This document shows positions 26,816-36,369 of a DNA stretch of 64,000 nucleotides, piece by piece. This stretch comes from Martelella mediterranea DSM 17316 (GTDB taxonomy: Bacteria; Pseudomonadota; Alphaproteobacteria; Rhizobiales; Rhizobiaceae). The stretch spans positions 310,001-374,000 of the forward strand of contig NZ_CP020330.1 in NCBI RefSeq assembly GCF_002043005.1. The letters run 5' to 3'. Positions within the stretch are counted from its first letter, which is position 1; each line of letters opens with the position of its first letter. The position numbers and the translations under genes are program-made. The notes beneath the pieces are model-generated. The model had not been told where the DNA came from. It saw only the letters and a program-made list of their open reading frames with translations, and made no database searches.

Positions 26816-27895
26816 TCAATGAACGTGATAGGCGTTTCCGGCGTCATCGAAGAGGTGAAGCGCGGTCGCGTCGAAGGCGAGCTTCACCCGATCGCCGGTT
26901 CTGGCTTCGGAACGTCCCTTGTCGGTGGCGATCAGCTCCGTGCCGTCTTCCAGGGTGCAGTAGAGCAGGGTTCGCTCGCCGAGACGCTCGACAACGCCAA
27001 CCGTCGCGGTGGTGGTGACCGCATGGCGCTCATCCTCATCCACCGCCTGCACGGCTTCCGGCCGAATGCCCATCTCGTAGCGTCCGGGTTTCATCTCTGG
27101 AATGTCGATCTCAACCGTCGAACCATCCTTGAGACGGGCCACACGGTCGTCGGCTGAAAGATCCACCTCCAGGAAATTCATGCCGGGCGACCCGACAAAA
27201 CCGGCCACGAAGCGCGAGGCCGGCCTGAGATAGACCTCCATCGGCGTGCCGATCTGCTCGATCCGGCAATTGTTGAGCACCACGATCCGGTCGGCGAGCG
27301 TCATCGCCTCGGTCTGGTCATGGGTCACATAGATCATCGTCGCCTGCATGCGGTTATGCAGCCGCGCAAGTTCGACGCGGGTTCTGACCCTGAGCGCCGC
27401 ATCGAGATTGGAGAGCGGCTCATCGAACAGGAAGGCCTTGGGTTCCTTGACGATCGCCCGGCCGATCGCGACCCGCTGGCGCTGGCCGCCGGAAAGCTGG
27501 GCGGGTCGCCGTTTCAGCAGTTCCTCCATCTCCAGCATGCGCGCGGCTTCAAGCACCCGGGTCTCGATCTCATCCGCGCTCATGCCGATATTGCGCAGGC
27601 CGAACGCCATGTTGTCGTGCACGGTCATGTGCGGATAGAGCGCGTAGTTCTGGAACACCATCGCGACATTGCGCTGGCCCGGCGCGAGATTTTCGCTGCG
27701 GACCCCGTCGATCGTCAATGCCCCGTCATCGATGGTTTCAAGCCCCGCGATCATCCGCAGCAGCGTCGACTTTCCCGAACCCGACGGCCCGAGAAACACC
27801 ATCAGTTCACCGGATTCGACGGCGAGCGAGATATCGTTGATAACGTTGACGTTCCCGAAGCTCTTCGAAACACTGTCGAGCTTGATTGGAGCCAT
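26816..27895 (-). CDS. CUT1 ABC transporter ATP-binding protein, convergent to its permeases
   Basis: 359 residues. Walker A GPSGSGKS is at 36-43, the signature is LSGGQRQR, Walker B is AFLFDEP and the switch is [10 protein letters not shown], with a C-terminal OB regulatory domain. It should energise the permeases at 24990 and 25871, which lack an ATPase in their own operon. It is on the opposite strand with its own promoter region (27896-28141), so its supply is set separately and it may also serve other CUT1 systems. Confidence 0.9.
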   Translation of the reverse strand: MAPIKLDSVSKSFGNVNVINDISLAVESGELMVFLGPSGSGKSTLLRMIAGLETIDDGALTIDGVRSENLAPGQRNVAMVFQNYALYPHMTVHDNMAFGLRNIGMSADEIETRVLEAARMLEMEELLKRRPAQLSGGQRQRVAIGRAIVKEPKAFLFDEPLSNLDAALRVRTRVELARLHNRMQATMIYVTHDQTEAMTLADRIVVLNNCRIEQIGTPMEVYLRPASRFVAGFVGSPGMNFLEVDLSADDRVARLKDGSTVEIDIPEMKPGRYEMGIRPEAVQAVDEDERHAVTTTATVGVVERLGERTLLYCTLEDGTELIATDKGRSEARTGDRVKLAFDATALHLFDDAGNAYHVH

Positions 27896-28087
27896 CTTTT
27901 CCTCCCGAACGGCTTTTGAACCATTGTTTCCGGTCCAGACCAGAAGTCAAGATGTCATATGCCGTTCCGCGCGATCATTCACGCAAGCAGGCTGCCCGAA
28001 GGTCGCCCGCGCGGAACGATCGGTTCGGGTAGACACAACTGAATGCATTTCAGTCTGAAGAGAGGTGTGGACTGCGTGAGAGCAGCC

Positions 28088-28116
28088 CCATCCCTTGCCG
28101 CGATGGCAAGGGATGG
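28088..28116. repeat. Perfect inverted repeat upstream of the hydantoinase operon end
   Basis: CCATCCCTTGCC (28088-28099) and GGCAAGGGATGG (28105-28116) form a 12-base-pair stem with a 5-base loop. It lies 25 bases beyond the stop of the leftward hydantoinase B gene, a typical place for a 3' stem-loop, but lacks a T-run on that strand. Confidence 0.5.
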
Positions 28117-28141
28117 AGATATCGCGGCGGGGCCCGGTCGA

Positions 28142-29800
28142 TCAGACCTCGTAGCCGTAGATTTCCTTGGCGCGTTCCGGCGTGAGATACTCGTTCTTTA
28201 GGTCGCGTTCGATATCGGCACGGCTGCGCAATTTCGGGTCGCCATATCCGCCGCCATTGCCGGTGACGACGCGGATGATATCGCCTTCGTTGACCGTGAG
28301 GTTCGTTGTGAAGGCGTGGCGGTCGCGGGTCCCGTCACGGCGCATCACCTCGACATAGTTGACCGAACCGTCCAGCCCGCCCGATGCGCCCCAGGGCGGC
28401 ATGCGCGAGCGGGTGTAGCCGACCGAGAGGAAATTGTTGTCGGCGCGAACGCGGTAATGCACCTCGATGCCCTTGCCGCCTCGCCACTGGCCCTCGCCAC
28501 CGGGTTCGGAATTCAGCGCCACCTGCTCGATCCCCAGCCCGTAGCGGGCCTCGGCGACTTCGGCCGGGCAGTTGAAGGTCTCGCCGTGGAAGCCGGAGAA
28601 CTGGCCCGACACGCCATCGGAACCTTCCCATGCGCCCCAGCCGCCGACCTGCGGTTCGACGATGGTGTAATGGCGGCCGGTATCGGGGTGCGGACCGCCG
28701 ATATTGGTGCCGCAGATCGAGGCGAAATTGCCGGCCGGCACGGAGCCCGGGAAATGCTCGGCCATCGCCCGCAGCAGCATGTCGAACAGCCGGATCTCGA
28801 CCTCGGCATAATAGCCGAGCGCGCCGGGGGCCTCGACATGATAGATCGTGCCGGGTTTGGTCACCACCTTGAGCGGCCGGAAGAAACCGCCATTGCCGGG
28901 CGCGTCGGCATCGGTGAAATCCTTGAAGGCAAGCTGCACGGCAATCTCGGTGCCCTCGCGCGAGCAGTTGAGCGAGCCGGACTGGGCCGGGTTGTCGGTG
29001 AGGTCGACGATGAATTCGTCGGCGGTGACCGTCAGCGTGACCTTGTTGACCACGCCGCTGTCCTGCTCCTCGGCAAAGCTGTAGCTGCCCTGCGGAATGT
29101 TCGCCAGCGCCGCCCGGGCCCGGCGTTCACCGAGGTCCATATAGTCGGTCACGGCCGCCGCAAACGTGTCCGCGCCGTATTTCGCGACCAGTTCCAGCAC
29201 CCGGCGCTCGCCGATGCGCAGACCCGCGATCGCGGCCCACAGATCGCCGTTCAGGTAATCCGGCAGACGGGAATTGACCTTGAGAATATCGAAGACGGCA
29301 TGGTTCTCGACGCCGGCGGTGAACAGCTTCACCGCCGGAATGCGAATGCCTTCCTGGAAGATTTCCGTGGCCTCGGCCGACATCGAACCGGGCACATTGC
29401 CGCCGACATCGTTCCAGTGAGCGATATTGGCAACCCAGGCGACCATAACGCCATCATGGAAAACCGGCGCCGCCAGCACCATGTCGTTGAGGTGGGTGAC
29501 GCCGCCGAAATAGGGGTCGTTGGAGGCGAAGACATCGCCTTCGCGAATATCCTCGAGCGGGAACTTGGCGAGAATGCCAGCAATCGCCTTGTCCAGCACG
29601 CCGATGAAGGCCGGGATACCGGCCCCCGAGGCGGCGATCTCGCCTTGAGGGTTGAGGATCGAGGTCGAGAGGTCGAGCACCTCGTAGATGATCGCGCTCA
29701 TCGAGGTCTTCACCTGGGCGTAGAACATCTCGTCGGCGATCGCTTCCAGCGCGTTCTGGATGATGTCGAAGGTGACGGGATCAAAGGTCTTGTCGGTCAT
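28142..29800 (-). CDS. Hydantoinase B / 5-oxoprolinase-type subunit B
   Basis: 552 residues of the HyuB family. Characteristic parts are DPVTFDIIQNALEAIADEMF at the N-terminus, FASNDPYFGGVTHLNDMVL, the late RGGKGIEVHYRV segment and GNGGGYGDPKLR near the C-terminus. HyuB pairs with HyuA to hydrolyse cyclic amides (N-methylhydantoins, 5-oxoproline) using ATP. It starts 3 bases after hyuA ends and closes a six-gene operon (GAF, CUT2 transporter, HyuA, HyuB). The substrate is unassigned; a cyclic imino compound would fit the hydroxyproline neighbourhood. Confidence 0.87.
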   Translation of the reverse strand: MTDKTFDPVTFDIIQNALEAIADEMFYAQVKTSMSAIIYEVLDLSTSILNPQGEIAASGAGIPAFIGVLDKAIAGILAKFPLEDIREGDVFASNDPYFGGVTHLNDMVLAAPVFHDGVMVAWVANIAHWNDVGGNVPGSMSAEATEIFQEGIRIPAVKLFTAGVENHAVFDILKVNSRLPDYLNGDLWAAIAGLRIGERRVLELVAKYGADTFAAAVTDYMDLGERRARAALANIPQGSYSFAEEQDSGVVNKVTLTVTADEFIVDLTDNPAQSGSLNCSREGTEIAVQLAFKDFTDADAPGNGGFFRPLKVVTKPGTIYHVEAPGALGYYAEVEIRLFDMLLRAMAEHFPGSVPAGNFASICGTNIGGPHPDTGRHYTIVEPQVGGWGAWEGSDGVSGQFSGFHGETFNCPAEVAEARYGLGIEQVALNSEPGGEGQWRGGKGIEVHYRVRADNNFLSVGYTRSRMPPWGASGGLDGSVNYVEVMRRDGTRDRHAFTTNLTVNEGDIIRVVTGNGGGYGDPKLRSRADIERDLKNEYLTPERAKEIYGYEV

Positions 29801-29803
29801 GGT

Positions 29804-31873
29804 TCAGCCCCTCGTCTCGATATGCGTGTTGCCGAAATCGTCGATGAAGACGCGGTTGCCGGGATGGACGACGATGGTCGTGCCCGGATCCTCGATCACC
29901 GCCGGCCCGGTAAAGCTCATGCCCGGCTCGAATTTCGTGCTGTCATAGATGGTGGCCTCATGCCGGCCTTCGGTGGCGTAATCGACCATGCGCCTGCCCT
30001 TCACCGCGTCTTCCAGCTTCGCGCCAGTTTTCGGCAGCGCCACCAGTTCGAGCTTGCCAACCTCGGCGGCGGCGACCAGATGCAGGCCGATGATCTCGAC
30101 GCCGGCGGCAAGGCGATAGGTATATTCGCGCTCATAGATCTCGTGGAATTCCGAGACCATCTTCGTCAGGGTTTCCTCGGTCACGGGGCCGGCGGGCACT
30201 GGCACCTCGACGGCGAATTCCTGGTTCTGGTAGCGGCAGCGCACCATCGGCTTCAGCGAAACCTTGTCGGCGCCGAAACCCTCGCGGGCATATTCGGCGC
30301 GCGCCCGCTCCATCGTGTGGGCGAGCAGGGCATCGAGGCCCTCGCGGTCGGCGCTGTCCATCAACCGGGTGACGAAATAGTCGCGGCGCAGGTCCGACAT
30401 CATCATGCCCCAGGCGGAGAACACCGGCGCGCCGCGCGGCACGACAACCTTCTTGACGCCGAGTTCCTGGCCAAGCGCCACGCCATGCATCGGCCCGCCG
30501 CCGCCGAACACCACGAGCGTGAAGTCTCGGGGGTCGTAGCCACGGTTGACCGAGACCAGCTTCAGCGCGTTGACCATGTTGGAATTGGCGATGCGGATGA
30601 TGCCGCGCGCGACGTCCTCGGGCGAATTGCCCATGCGTTCGGCCAGTTTTCCGAGCGCTTTTTCGAGCGCCGGGATATCCGCCTCGACCGAGCCGCCGCA
30701 GAAATAATCCCTGTTGATCCGCCCGAGCGCGAGATTGGCGTCCGTGGTGGTCGCCTCCTCGCCGCCGCGTCCATAGGCGGCGGGGCCGGGCGTGGAGCCG
30801 GCCGAATGCGGGCCGACATGCAGTTTGCCGAAATCATCGACCCAGGCGATCGACCCGCCGCCATTGCCGATCTCGACCAGATCGACCACCGGCACCATGA
30901 TCGGGTAGCCGGCGGACTTACCGTCGCGCTCGATCCAGTAATCGGTCTTGATCGTCACCTGGTTGTTTTCGATCAGCGAACATTTGGCGGTGGTGCCGCC
31001 AATGTCGAGCGCCAGAATATTGGGCTCGCCGATGATCCGGCCGAGCTCGGCCGCGCCCCAGAAGCCGGAGGCCGGGCCGCTTTCGACCATGGTGATCGGA
31101 ACGGCCTTGATGGCATCGAGGGAATCGACGCCGCAATTCGACTGCATGATGAACAGCTGGCCGGCATAGCCCTTGCCGGTCAAACCGGCCTCCAGCTTCT
31201 CGAGATAACGCTGGGCCTTGGGTTGGACATAGGCCGAGAGGATGGCGGTGTTGGTGCGCTCATATTCGCGCCACTCGCGGGTGATCTGGTGCGATGCGAC
31301 CACCGTCACCTCGGGCCAGCACGCCTCGACCTCGGCCTTCAGGCGGATTTCGTGTTCGGGGTTGGCATAGGCGTGCAGAAGGCTGATGGCGATAGCCTCT
31401 ATGCCCTCGGCGCGGAACAGCGCCAGCGTCTCGTCGAGCGAGGCGAGGTCCAGCGGCGTGACCTCGTTGCCGTGATAATCCATCCGCTCGACGATCTCTC
31501 GGCGGAGGTAACGCTCCACGAAGGGAGCCGGCTTCTTGTATCTGAGATTGAAGAAGTCCGGCCGGTTGCCGCGGCCGATCTCGATGGAATCGCGGAAGCC
31601 CTTGGTGGTGATCAGCCCGACCTTCGCGCCCTTGCGTTCCGTCAGCGCGTTGATGACGACGGTGGTGCCGTGGGCGAAGAAATCGACCGAACCGACATCG
31701 ACCTTCGCCTTTTCCAGAACGTTGAGAACGCCCTTTTCGAAATCCGGCGGCGTGGTGTCGGATTTTTCCGTGCGCACGGTCTGGACGCCGGTTTCAAGGT
31801 CGGTCTCGAAATAGACGAGGTCGGTGAAGGTGCCGCCGACATCGGTCGAGACGCGCGTGATTTTGTCAGTCAT
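29804..31873 (-). CDS. Hydantoinase A / 5-oxoprolinase-type subunit A (ATP-binding)
   Basis: 689 residues of the HyuA family with an actin-like ATPase fold. The N-terminal phosphate loop is STDVGGTFTDLV, with later motifs FFAHGTTVVINAL, QSNCGVDSLDAIKAVPITMVESGPASG and LALDIGGTTAKCSLIE. It supplies ATP-driven activation of a cyclic amide for HyuB. Related acetophenone and acetone carboxylases share the fold, but the two-gene HyuA-HyuB arrangement and the CUT2 transporter favour a hydantoinase or oxoprolinase. The start ATG 31873 is 30 bases after the permease stop. Confidence 0.87.
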   Translation of the reverse strand: MTDKITRVSTDVGGTFTDLVYFETDLETGVQTVRTEKSDTTPPDFEKGVLNVLEKAKVDVGSVDFFAHGTTVVINALTERKGAKVGLITTKGFRDSIEIGRGNRPDFFNLRYKKPAPFVERYLRREIVERMDYHGNEVTPLDLASLDETLALFRAEGIEAIAISLLHAYANPEHEIRLKAEVEACWPEVTVVASHQITREWREYERTNTAILSAYVQPKAQRYLEKLEAGLTGKGYAGQLFIMQSNCGVDSLDAIKAVPITMVESGPASGFWGAAELGRIIGEPNILALDIGGTTAKCSLIENNQVTIKTDYWIERDGKSAGYPIMVPVVDLVEIGNGGGSIAWVDDFGKLHVGPHSAGSTPGPAAYGRGGEEATTTDANLALGRINRDYFCGGSVEADIPALEKALGKLAERMGNSPEDVARGIIRIANSNMVNALKLVSVNRGYDPRDFTLVVFGGGGPMHGVALGQELGVKKVVVPRGAPVFSAWGMMMSDLRRDYFVTRLMDSADREGLDALLAHTMERARAEYAREGFGADKVSLKPMVRCRYQNQEFAVEVPVPAGPVTEETLTKMVSEFHEIYEREYTYRLAAGVEIIGLHLVAAAEVGKLELVALPKTGAKLEDAVKGRRMVDYATEGRHEATIYDSTKFEPGMSFTGPAVIEDPGTTIVVHPGNRVFIDDFGNTHIETRG

Positions 31874-31903
31874 GAAAAGTCTCTGTTCAATGCGTGAAGG
31901 ATG

Positions 31904-32869
31904 TCAGCGGCTGCGCCGGCCCGATGCGGCAAGCGCGACCGCGACGACGATGATCACGCCGGTGGTGAGGTCCTTGAAGAAGGGGTTCACGTTGAGAATG
32001 TTGAAGCCGTTGCCGATCAGCGCCATCAGCAGCACGCCCGCGACCGAGCGCCAGATCGCGCCGGAACCGCCCATGATCGAGGTTCCGCCGAGGATCACCG
32101 CCGCGATCGCCTCGAATTCCATGCCGACGCCGGCCTGGGGCGATGCCATGGAGATGCGAGACACGGCGATCACGCCGGCGAGACCGGCGGCCATGCCCGA
32201 CAGCGAGAAGGTGACGATCTTGATCAGATTGGTGCGGATGCCCGAAAGGATCGCGGCCTCTTCATTGCCGCCGACGGCGAAGACGCGGCGGCCGAATGTG
32301 GTGCGGTTGAGCAGCACCATGAAGATCACCATGAAGATGATCAGCACGACCACGGCGATGTTGACCATGCCGATGCGTCCGCGGCCGATCCAGGAAAACT
32401 CCGCGATCCGGACCGGGATCAGCGCGCCGCCCGTGATCAGGATTGCGATGCCGCGATAGACGAGACTGGTGGCGAGCGTGACGAGGAAGGAATGCACCCC
32501 GAAGCCGGTAATGATCGCGCCGTTCAGCGTCCCGAGCGCAAACCCGATCAGCGGTCCGGCGATAATGGCCGTGTAAGGATCGACATGAACGGCGATCCAG
32601 CCGGCCGCGACCGAGGCCACGCCGAAAATCGCCCCCGTCGACAGGTCGAACCCGCCGCCGATGATGACGAGCGTCAGCGCGCAGGCGATGATCGCCAGCG
32701 GCGCCGACTGGTTGACAATGTTGAGCAGGTTGCGGGCTGTCAGGAAACTGTCGGAAATCAGGCTGAGGCCGACCATCAGGATGACGATGATGGTCAAAAC
32801 GCCGTATTCGCGGGCGAAATCGCCGGGCGTGATGGAAAAACGCCGGGCAGGTGTCTGAACGTCGCTCAT
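31904..32869 (-). CDS. Ribose-type (CUT2) ABC permease
   Basis: 321 residues, RbsC-like, with about eight hydrophobic segments. LTLVIIGGGFDLSTGAIFGVASV is the conserved CUT2 segment, and LGGTSIMGGSGAIWRSVAGVLLMALI is the later one. It overlaps the ATPase gene by four bases. With the ATPase and binding protein upstream it imports a ligand probably acted on by HyuA/HyuB; CUT2 systems also carry non-sugar ligands. Confidence 0.88.
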   Translation of the reverse strand: MSDVQTPARRFSITPGDFAREYGVLTIIVILMVGLSLISDSFLTARNLLNIVNQSAPLAIIACALTLVIIGGGFDLSTGAIFGVASVAAGWIAVHVDPYTAIIAGPLIGFALGTLNGAIITGFGVHSFLVTLATSLVYRGIAILITGGALIPVRIAEFSWIGRGRIGMVNIAVVVLIIFMVIFMVLLNRTTFGRRVFAVGGNEEAAILSGIRTNLIKIVTFSLSGMAAGLAGVIAVSRISMASPQAGVGMEFEAIAAVILGGTSIMGGSGAIWRSVAGVLLMALIGNGFNILNVNPFFKDLTTGVIIVVAVALAASGRRSR

Positions 32870-34398
32870 GGTTGGGTGACCTCCTTGCCGCGGGAGACGG
32901 CGCCTTGTTCTTCAAAGATGCGGTGCAGTGCCTCGTCGACCGTGGTGTCCCGGCAGTCGGTCTCCGCGAAGATACGGCCGTCGCTCATCAGATAGCCGCG
33001 ATGGGAAAGGTTGATGACCTCTTCGAGTTCCGAGGAGATCAGAAGCACGGCCACGCCGTTCTCAGCCATTTCGATGATGAATTCGTGGATGCTCTGGCGG
33101 GCGCCGATATCGACGCCCCGGCTCGGTTCATCGAGGATCAGCAGGCGCGGCTTTTCCACCGCCCATTTCGACAACAGCACCTTCTGCTGGTTGCCGCCGG
33201 AATAAAAGGCGACCTTGCCGTCGATGGCCGAGGGCACGATGCCGAAATGGTCGATCATCTTGCGCGCCCGGCTGCGTTCCAGGCCGTGGTTGATGAAGCC
33301 ATGGCGCGAGATGTTGCCGAGCGAGGCGAGCGAGATGTTGGGACGGGTCGTCTGGGTGAGCACCAGGCCCTGCTTGCGCCGGTCCTCGGGCACGAAGGCG
33401 ATGCCTTGGGCAATAGCGCGCGGCACCTTGAGCCGGCGGCTCTGCACGACGCCCCCTATGGCATAGCGGCCGGAGACGATCGGATCGGCGCCGAACAGGG
33501 CGCGCGCGACCTCCGAGCGGCCGGAACCGACAAGGCCGATCAGGCCGACGATCTCGCCGGGGAAAATCTTCAGGGTGATATCGGAAAGGCCGGTGGCCGT
33601 GGCGACATTTTCCATCTCGACGATCGGCGTCGCCTGCTCGGCGGGACGCGGCGGAAGAGTGGGCCAACTGATCTCCGAGGCCTCGCCCAGCATGGAGTCG
33701 ACGAGGCTGTTCTTGGTCTCGCCGGCAATGGCGTCGGTACGGATCACCTTGCCATCGCGCATGATCGTGACCCGGTCGCAATTGGCGAGGATGTGATCGA
33801 GAAAATGGCTGACATAGATCACGGTGACGTCGCGCGCCTTCAGCCGCGCGATCAACTGGTGCAGGCGCTCGGCCTCGTCTTCGGTCAGCGACGAGGTCGG
33901 CTCGTCCATGATGATCACCCGCGCCTCGCGGGCAATCGCGCGCATGATCTCGACCTTCTGGCGCTCGGCGATCCGCATGTCGGCGATCCGGCTATGCGGG
34001 TTGAGGCCGAAATCGCAGGTCTCCTCCAGCGCGTGGAAGCGGGCGAGATCGCCCTTGCGCAGAAAACCGGCGGTATTGCTCTCCAGCCCCAGGAACACGT
34101 TTTCCAGTACGGTGAGTTCCGGGACGAGCTGAAGCTCCTGATGGATCATCGCGATGCCGCGGCCAAGCGCGTCGCGCGGCGAAAACCGGGTGACGGCCTC
34201 GCCGAACACCTCGACGACGCCTTCGTCCGCCGAATAATAGCCGCCGATGATCTTGCCGACCGACGACTTGCCGGCGCCGTTTTCGCCGACAAGCGCGTGA
34301 ACCGAACCTTTTTCAATGTCGATATTGATGTCATTCAGGATGCGCATGCCGCCAAAGCTCTTGGCGACGCCCCGAAGCCGGATGGCGATATCGGTCAT
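32866..34398 (-). CDS. Ribose-type (CUT2) ABC ATP-binding protein, two domains
   Basis: 510 residues, RbsA-like, two nucleotide-binding domains. The first has Walker A GENGAGKSS and Walker B VIIMDEPTSSL. The second has the degenerate Walker A VGSGRSE usual for RbsA proteins, then YSGGNQQKV and LLILDEPSRGVD. ATG 34398 is chosen because AAAAGGAAAG lies just before it; an ATG five codons earlier overlaps that ribosome site. Confidence 0.9.
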   Translation of the reverse strand: MTDIAIRLRGVAKSFGGMRILNDINIDIEKGSVHALVGENGAGKSSVGKIIGGYYSADEGVVEVFGEAVTRFSPRDALGRGIAMIHQELQLVPELTVLENVFLGLESNTAGFLRKGDLARFHALEETCDFGLNPHSRIADMRIAERQKVEIMRAIAREARVIIMDEPTSSLTEDEAERLHQLIARLKARDVTVIYVSHFLDHILANCDRVTIMRDGKVIRTDAIAGETKNSLVDSMLGEASEISWPTLPPRPAEQATPIVEMENVATATGLSDITLKIFPGEIVGLIGLVGSGRSEVARALFGADPIVSGRYAIGGVVQSRRLKVPRAIAQGIAFVPEDRRKQGLVLTQTTRPNISLASLGNISRHGFINHGLERSRARKMIDHFGIVPSAIDGKVAFYSGGNQQKVLLSKWAVEKPRLLILDEPSRGVDIGARQSIHEFIIEMAENGVAVLLISSELEEVINLSHRGYLMSDGRIFAETDCRDTTVDEALHRIFEEQGAVSRGKEVTQP

Positions 34399-34416
34399 GG
34401 CTTTCCTTTTCATCTG

Positions 34417-34443
34417 CAGCGCGCCGGCCAGGCAGGCGCGCTG
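34417..34443 (-). terminator. Hairpin between CUT2 binding protein and ATPase
   Basis: CAGCGCGCC (34417-34425) and GGCGCGCTG (34435-34443) pair perfectly over 9 bases with a 9-base loop. It lies about 48 bases after the binding-protein stop on the minus strand, with no T-run, a candidate attenuator or mRNA-end stabiliser. Confidence 0.55.
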
Positions 34444-34491
34444 TGTGAAGTCGGGTTCCGGCGCGTCAGATGCGCACCGGGAAGATTTGGA

Positions 34492-35481
34492 TCAGCCCTG
34501 CCATTCCGGCTCGAAATCAGGATTGGCGTCGAGCCATTCCTTGGTGACGATCTTCGGGGTCTGACGCAGGGAGTATTCGTCAATCCAGGTCGGGACCGTT
34601 TCGCCGTTCAGCGCCTTGACGACGGCGTCGAGCGCGGCCTCGCCCTCGGATTTCGGAAACTGCGCCAGTGTGCCGCTCCAGGTGCCGGCCTTGATGGCGT
34701 CAACGGCGATCTGGTTCAGCCCGCCGCCGATGGTGTAGAGCTCGGACATGTCGAGGCCCGCATCCTCGATCGCGATCTCCGCGCCCATCAGGTGCTGGTC
34801 GGCATTGGAGAGAACGACGTCGATGTCCGGATGGGCCTGCAGGATGTCCTGCATGGCGACCATCGAGGTCTGGGGCGAGTAGTTGCCCTCGCCGGTGGCG
34901 ACGATCTCGATATTGTCGTGTTCGCCGAGAATCTTCTTGTAGGTGTCGTTGCGCAGATTGTCGAAGGGGTAGATGAGCTGGCCGATCAGGACAACGACCT
35001 TGCAGGGGTCCTTGTCGGCGCAGTAATCGACCACGGCATCGGCCTGCGCGGTTGCACCGACGACCGGATCGGAGGCGACGGTGACGGTGAGGCCGGGCAC
35101 CTGCGGTTCCATGTTCGACAGTTCGGGGCCGACCGGGAACAGCGTCGTGCCAACCTTGACGCCGGCCTTGATGGCCTCTTCGAGGGCGGTCGCGATACCC
35201 ACTGTGTCGTTCGGCGTTATGATGATCGCATCGAACTTGCCGCCGGCGGCGATATCCTCGACCTGCGAGAACTGCGCGGTGGCCGAAAACTCGCCGTCGA
35301 AGATCTGGGTCTTGACGTTGTCGTATTTGGCGGCCGCTTCCTCGATGCCGGCATAGATCGCCTGGTTGAAGCCGTTCTGCGACGAGGCGGCGAGGAAGGC
35401 GATGTTGTAATCCTCGGCCTGCGCGGCCAGCGGCGCGGCGAGCGCCGAGGAGAGGATCGCTGCTGTAAGTGCTGTTTTCAT
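34492..35481 (-). CDS. CUT2 ABC transporter substrate-binding protein
   Basis: 329 residues of the periplasmic binding protein 2/4 (RbsB-like) family. The signal peptide is KTALTAAILSSALAAPLAAQAED; the mature start YNIAFLAASSQNGFNQAIYAGIE and FDAIIITPNDTVGIATALEEA are typical. Two cysteines in DYCADKDPCKV may form a disulfide in the periplasm. ATG 35481 follows GGAG; the longer frame lacks a signal at its start. It lies 109 bases downstream of the GAF gene. Confidence 0.88.
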   Translation of the reverse strand: MKTALTAAILSSALAAPLAAQAEDYNIAFLAASSQNGFNQAIYAGIEEAAAKYDNVKTQIFDGEFSATAQFSQVEDIAAGGKFDAIIITPNDTVGIATALEEAIKAGVKVGTTLFPVGPELSNMEPQVPGLTVTVASDPVVGATAQADAVVDYCADKDPCKVVVLIGQLIYPFDNLRNDTYKKILGEHDNIEIVATGEGNYSPQTSMVAMQDILQAHPDIDVVLSNADQHLMGAEIAIEDAGLDMSELYTIGGGLNQIAVDAIKAGTWSGTLAQFPKSEGEAALDAVVKALNGETVPTWIDEYSLRQTPKIVTKEWLDANPDFEPEWQG

Positions 35482-35590
35482 GGATCGGTTTCTCCGGGTT
35501 GAGATATTTTCATCGGGTTTATGCGGCCCTTTGAGGGCCATTCAGCGGGACTCTCCGGCCCCTTGGACATCCTTGGTCGGGTTGTTTCCG

Positions 35591-36103
35591 TCATGCCGGG
35601 TGAAATGTCGCCGTTTCGATGTCTTCAAGATGCAAGAGAAGGAATGCCATGGTCACCGCCGGCTGCCAGGCGAGGGCCCTTGCGACAGTCTCGGGCGTGA
35701 AGTGGCCCCGCTTACCCAGCATGTTGACTGTTCCGATCACGCGTCCGTCGGCTATCGCCGGAAGGTTCATGTTGGATTCGAAGCCGAGATCACGGATCTT
35801 TTCCCAGTCGAAAAACACCTCCGCGATCTCATCTATGCTGGTCGTGCTGAAATGCCGGTTGCCGGCGATGACCGTGTCGAAATAACGGTTTTTCTCAAGC
35901 GGCTTGAAGCCGCCGGGCTCATAAGCCTCGACATCCTCGGAAAACACCCGGCGCGAGCGCATGCGCGGCAGATCGTAGACCGAGGCGGTGGTCAGGCCCT
36001 TGCCGACATCTTCGTTGAGGCCGTCGAGCAGATAGGCGAAGACCCGCCGCGCCGCATCCGGCGCCGCCGCAAGGCGGAAGACTTTTTCCGTATCGCACGG
36101 CAT
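35591..36103 (-). CDS. Small GAF-domain protein
   Basis: 170 residues that match the GAF fold: RVFAYLLDGLNEDVGKGLTTASVYDL, then IAEVFFDWEKIRDLGFESNMNLPAIADGRVIGTVNML, the usual core strands ending in a TVNML strand. It closely parallels the protein at 45176, with shared SYELID/FDWEKI-LG-xSxxNLP and GxxxGTVNML patterns. There is no output domain, so it is a free-standing sensor or a small ligand-binding or catalytic protein. ATG 36103 follows AAGGGAGAAAG. It heads the leftward hydantoinase operon. Confidence 0.75.
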   Translation of the reverse strand: MPCDTEKVFRLAAAPDAARRVFAYLLDGLNEDVGKGLTTASVYDLPRMRSRRVFSEDVEAYEPGGFKPLEKNRYFDTVIAGNRHFSTTSIDEIAEVFFDWEKIRDLGFESNMNLPAIADGRVIGTVNMLGKRGHFTPETVARALAWQPAVTMAFLLLHLEDIETATFHPA

Positions 36104-36369
36104 CAGCTTTCTCCCTTCATGGCAGGCCCAAAGCACTCCGGCCCGCTGCCGCCGCGCGGAGACTTGACCGCTGCAAGCGCGATCAGAGCGATTTTCATGC
36201 GGGCGGGTTTCATGTTGGTGCTGTCCGTTTCAGCTTGCGATCATCGTGGAACAGGTCGTCACATTAATGCCGAAAATTTATTATGTCGACAAAAAAAATT
36301 TAAAGCGCAAGATGGATTGTGTGCATGGAGTGTTGCATATTGACCAAAATTACCGGAGAGCGGAGCATT
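36104..36369. promoter_or_regulatory. Divergent control region with a GTCGAC palindrome
   Basis: A 266-base intergenic region between the leftward GAF/CUT2/hydantoinase operon and the rightward GntR gene. TGTCGACA at 36284-36291 sits in an AT-rich stretch 79 bases before the GntR start. GTCGAC fits the general GntR half-site pattern GTM-KAC with no spacer, so autoregulation and control of both directions are plausible. Confidence 0.6.

Noticed and set aside
28316..31897. A 1193-codon open frame on the plus strand
   Set aside because: It is antisense to the hydantoinase A and B genes, which have clear family motifs; the translation has low-complexity Asp/Arg/His/Gly composition typical of shadow frames in GC-rich DNA.
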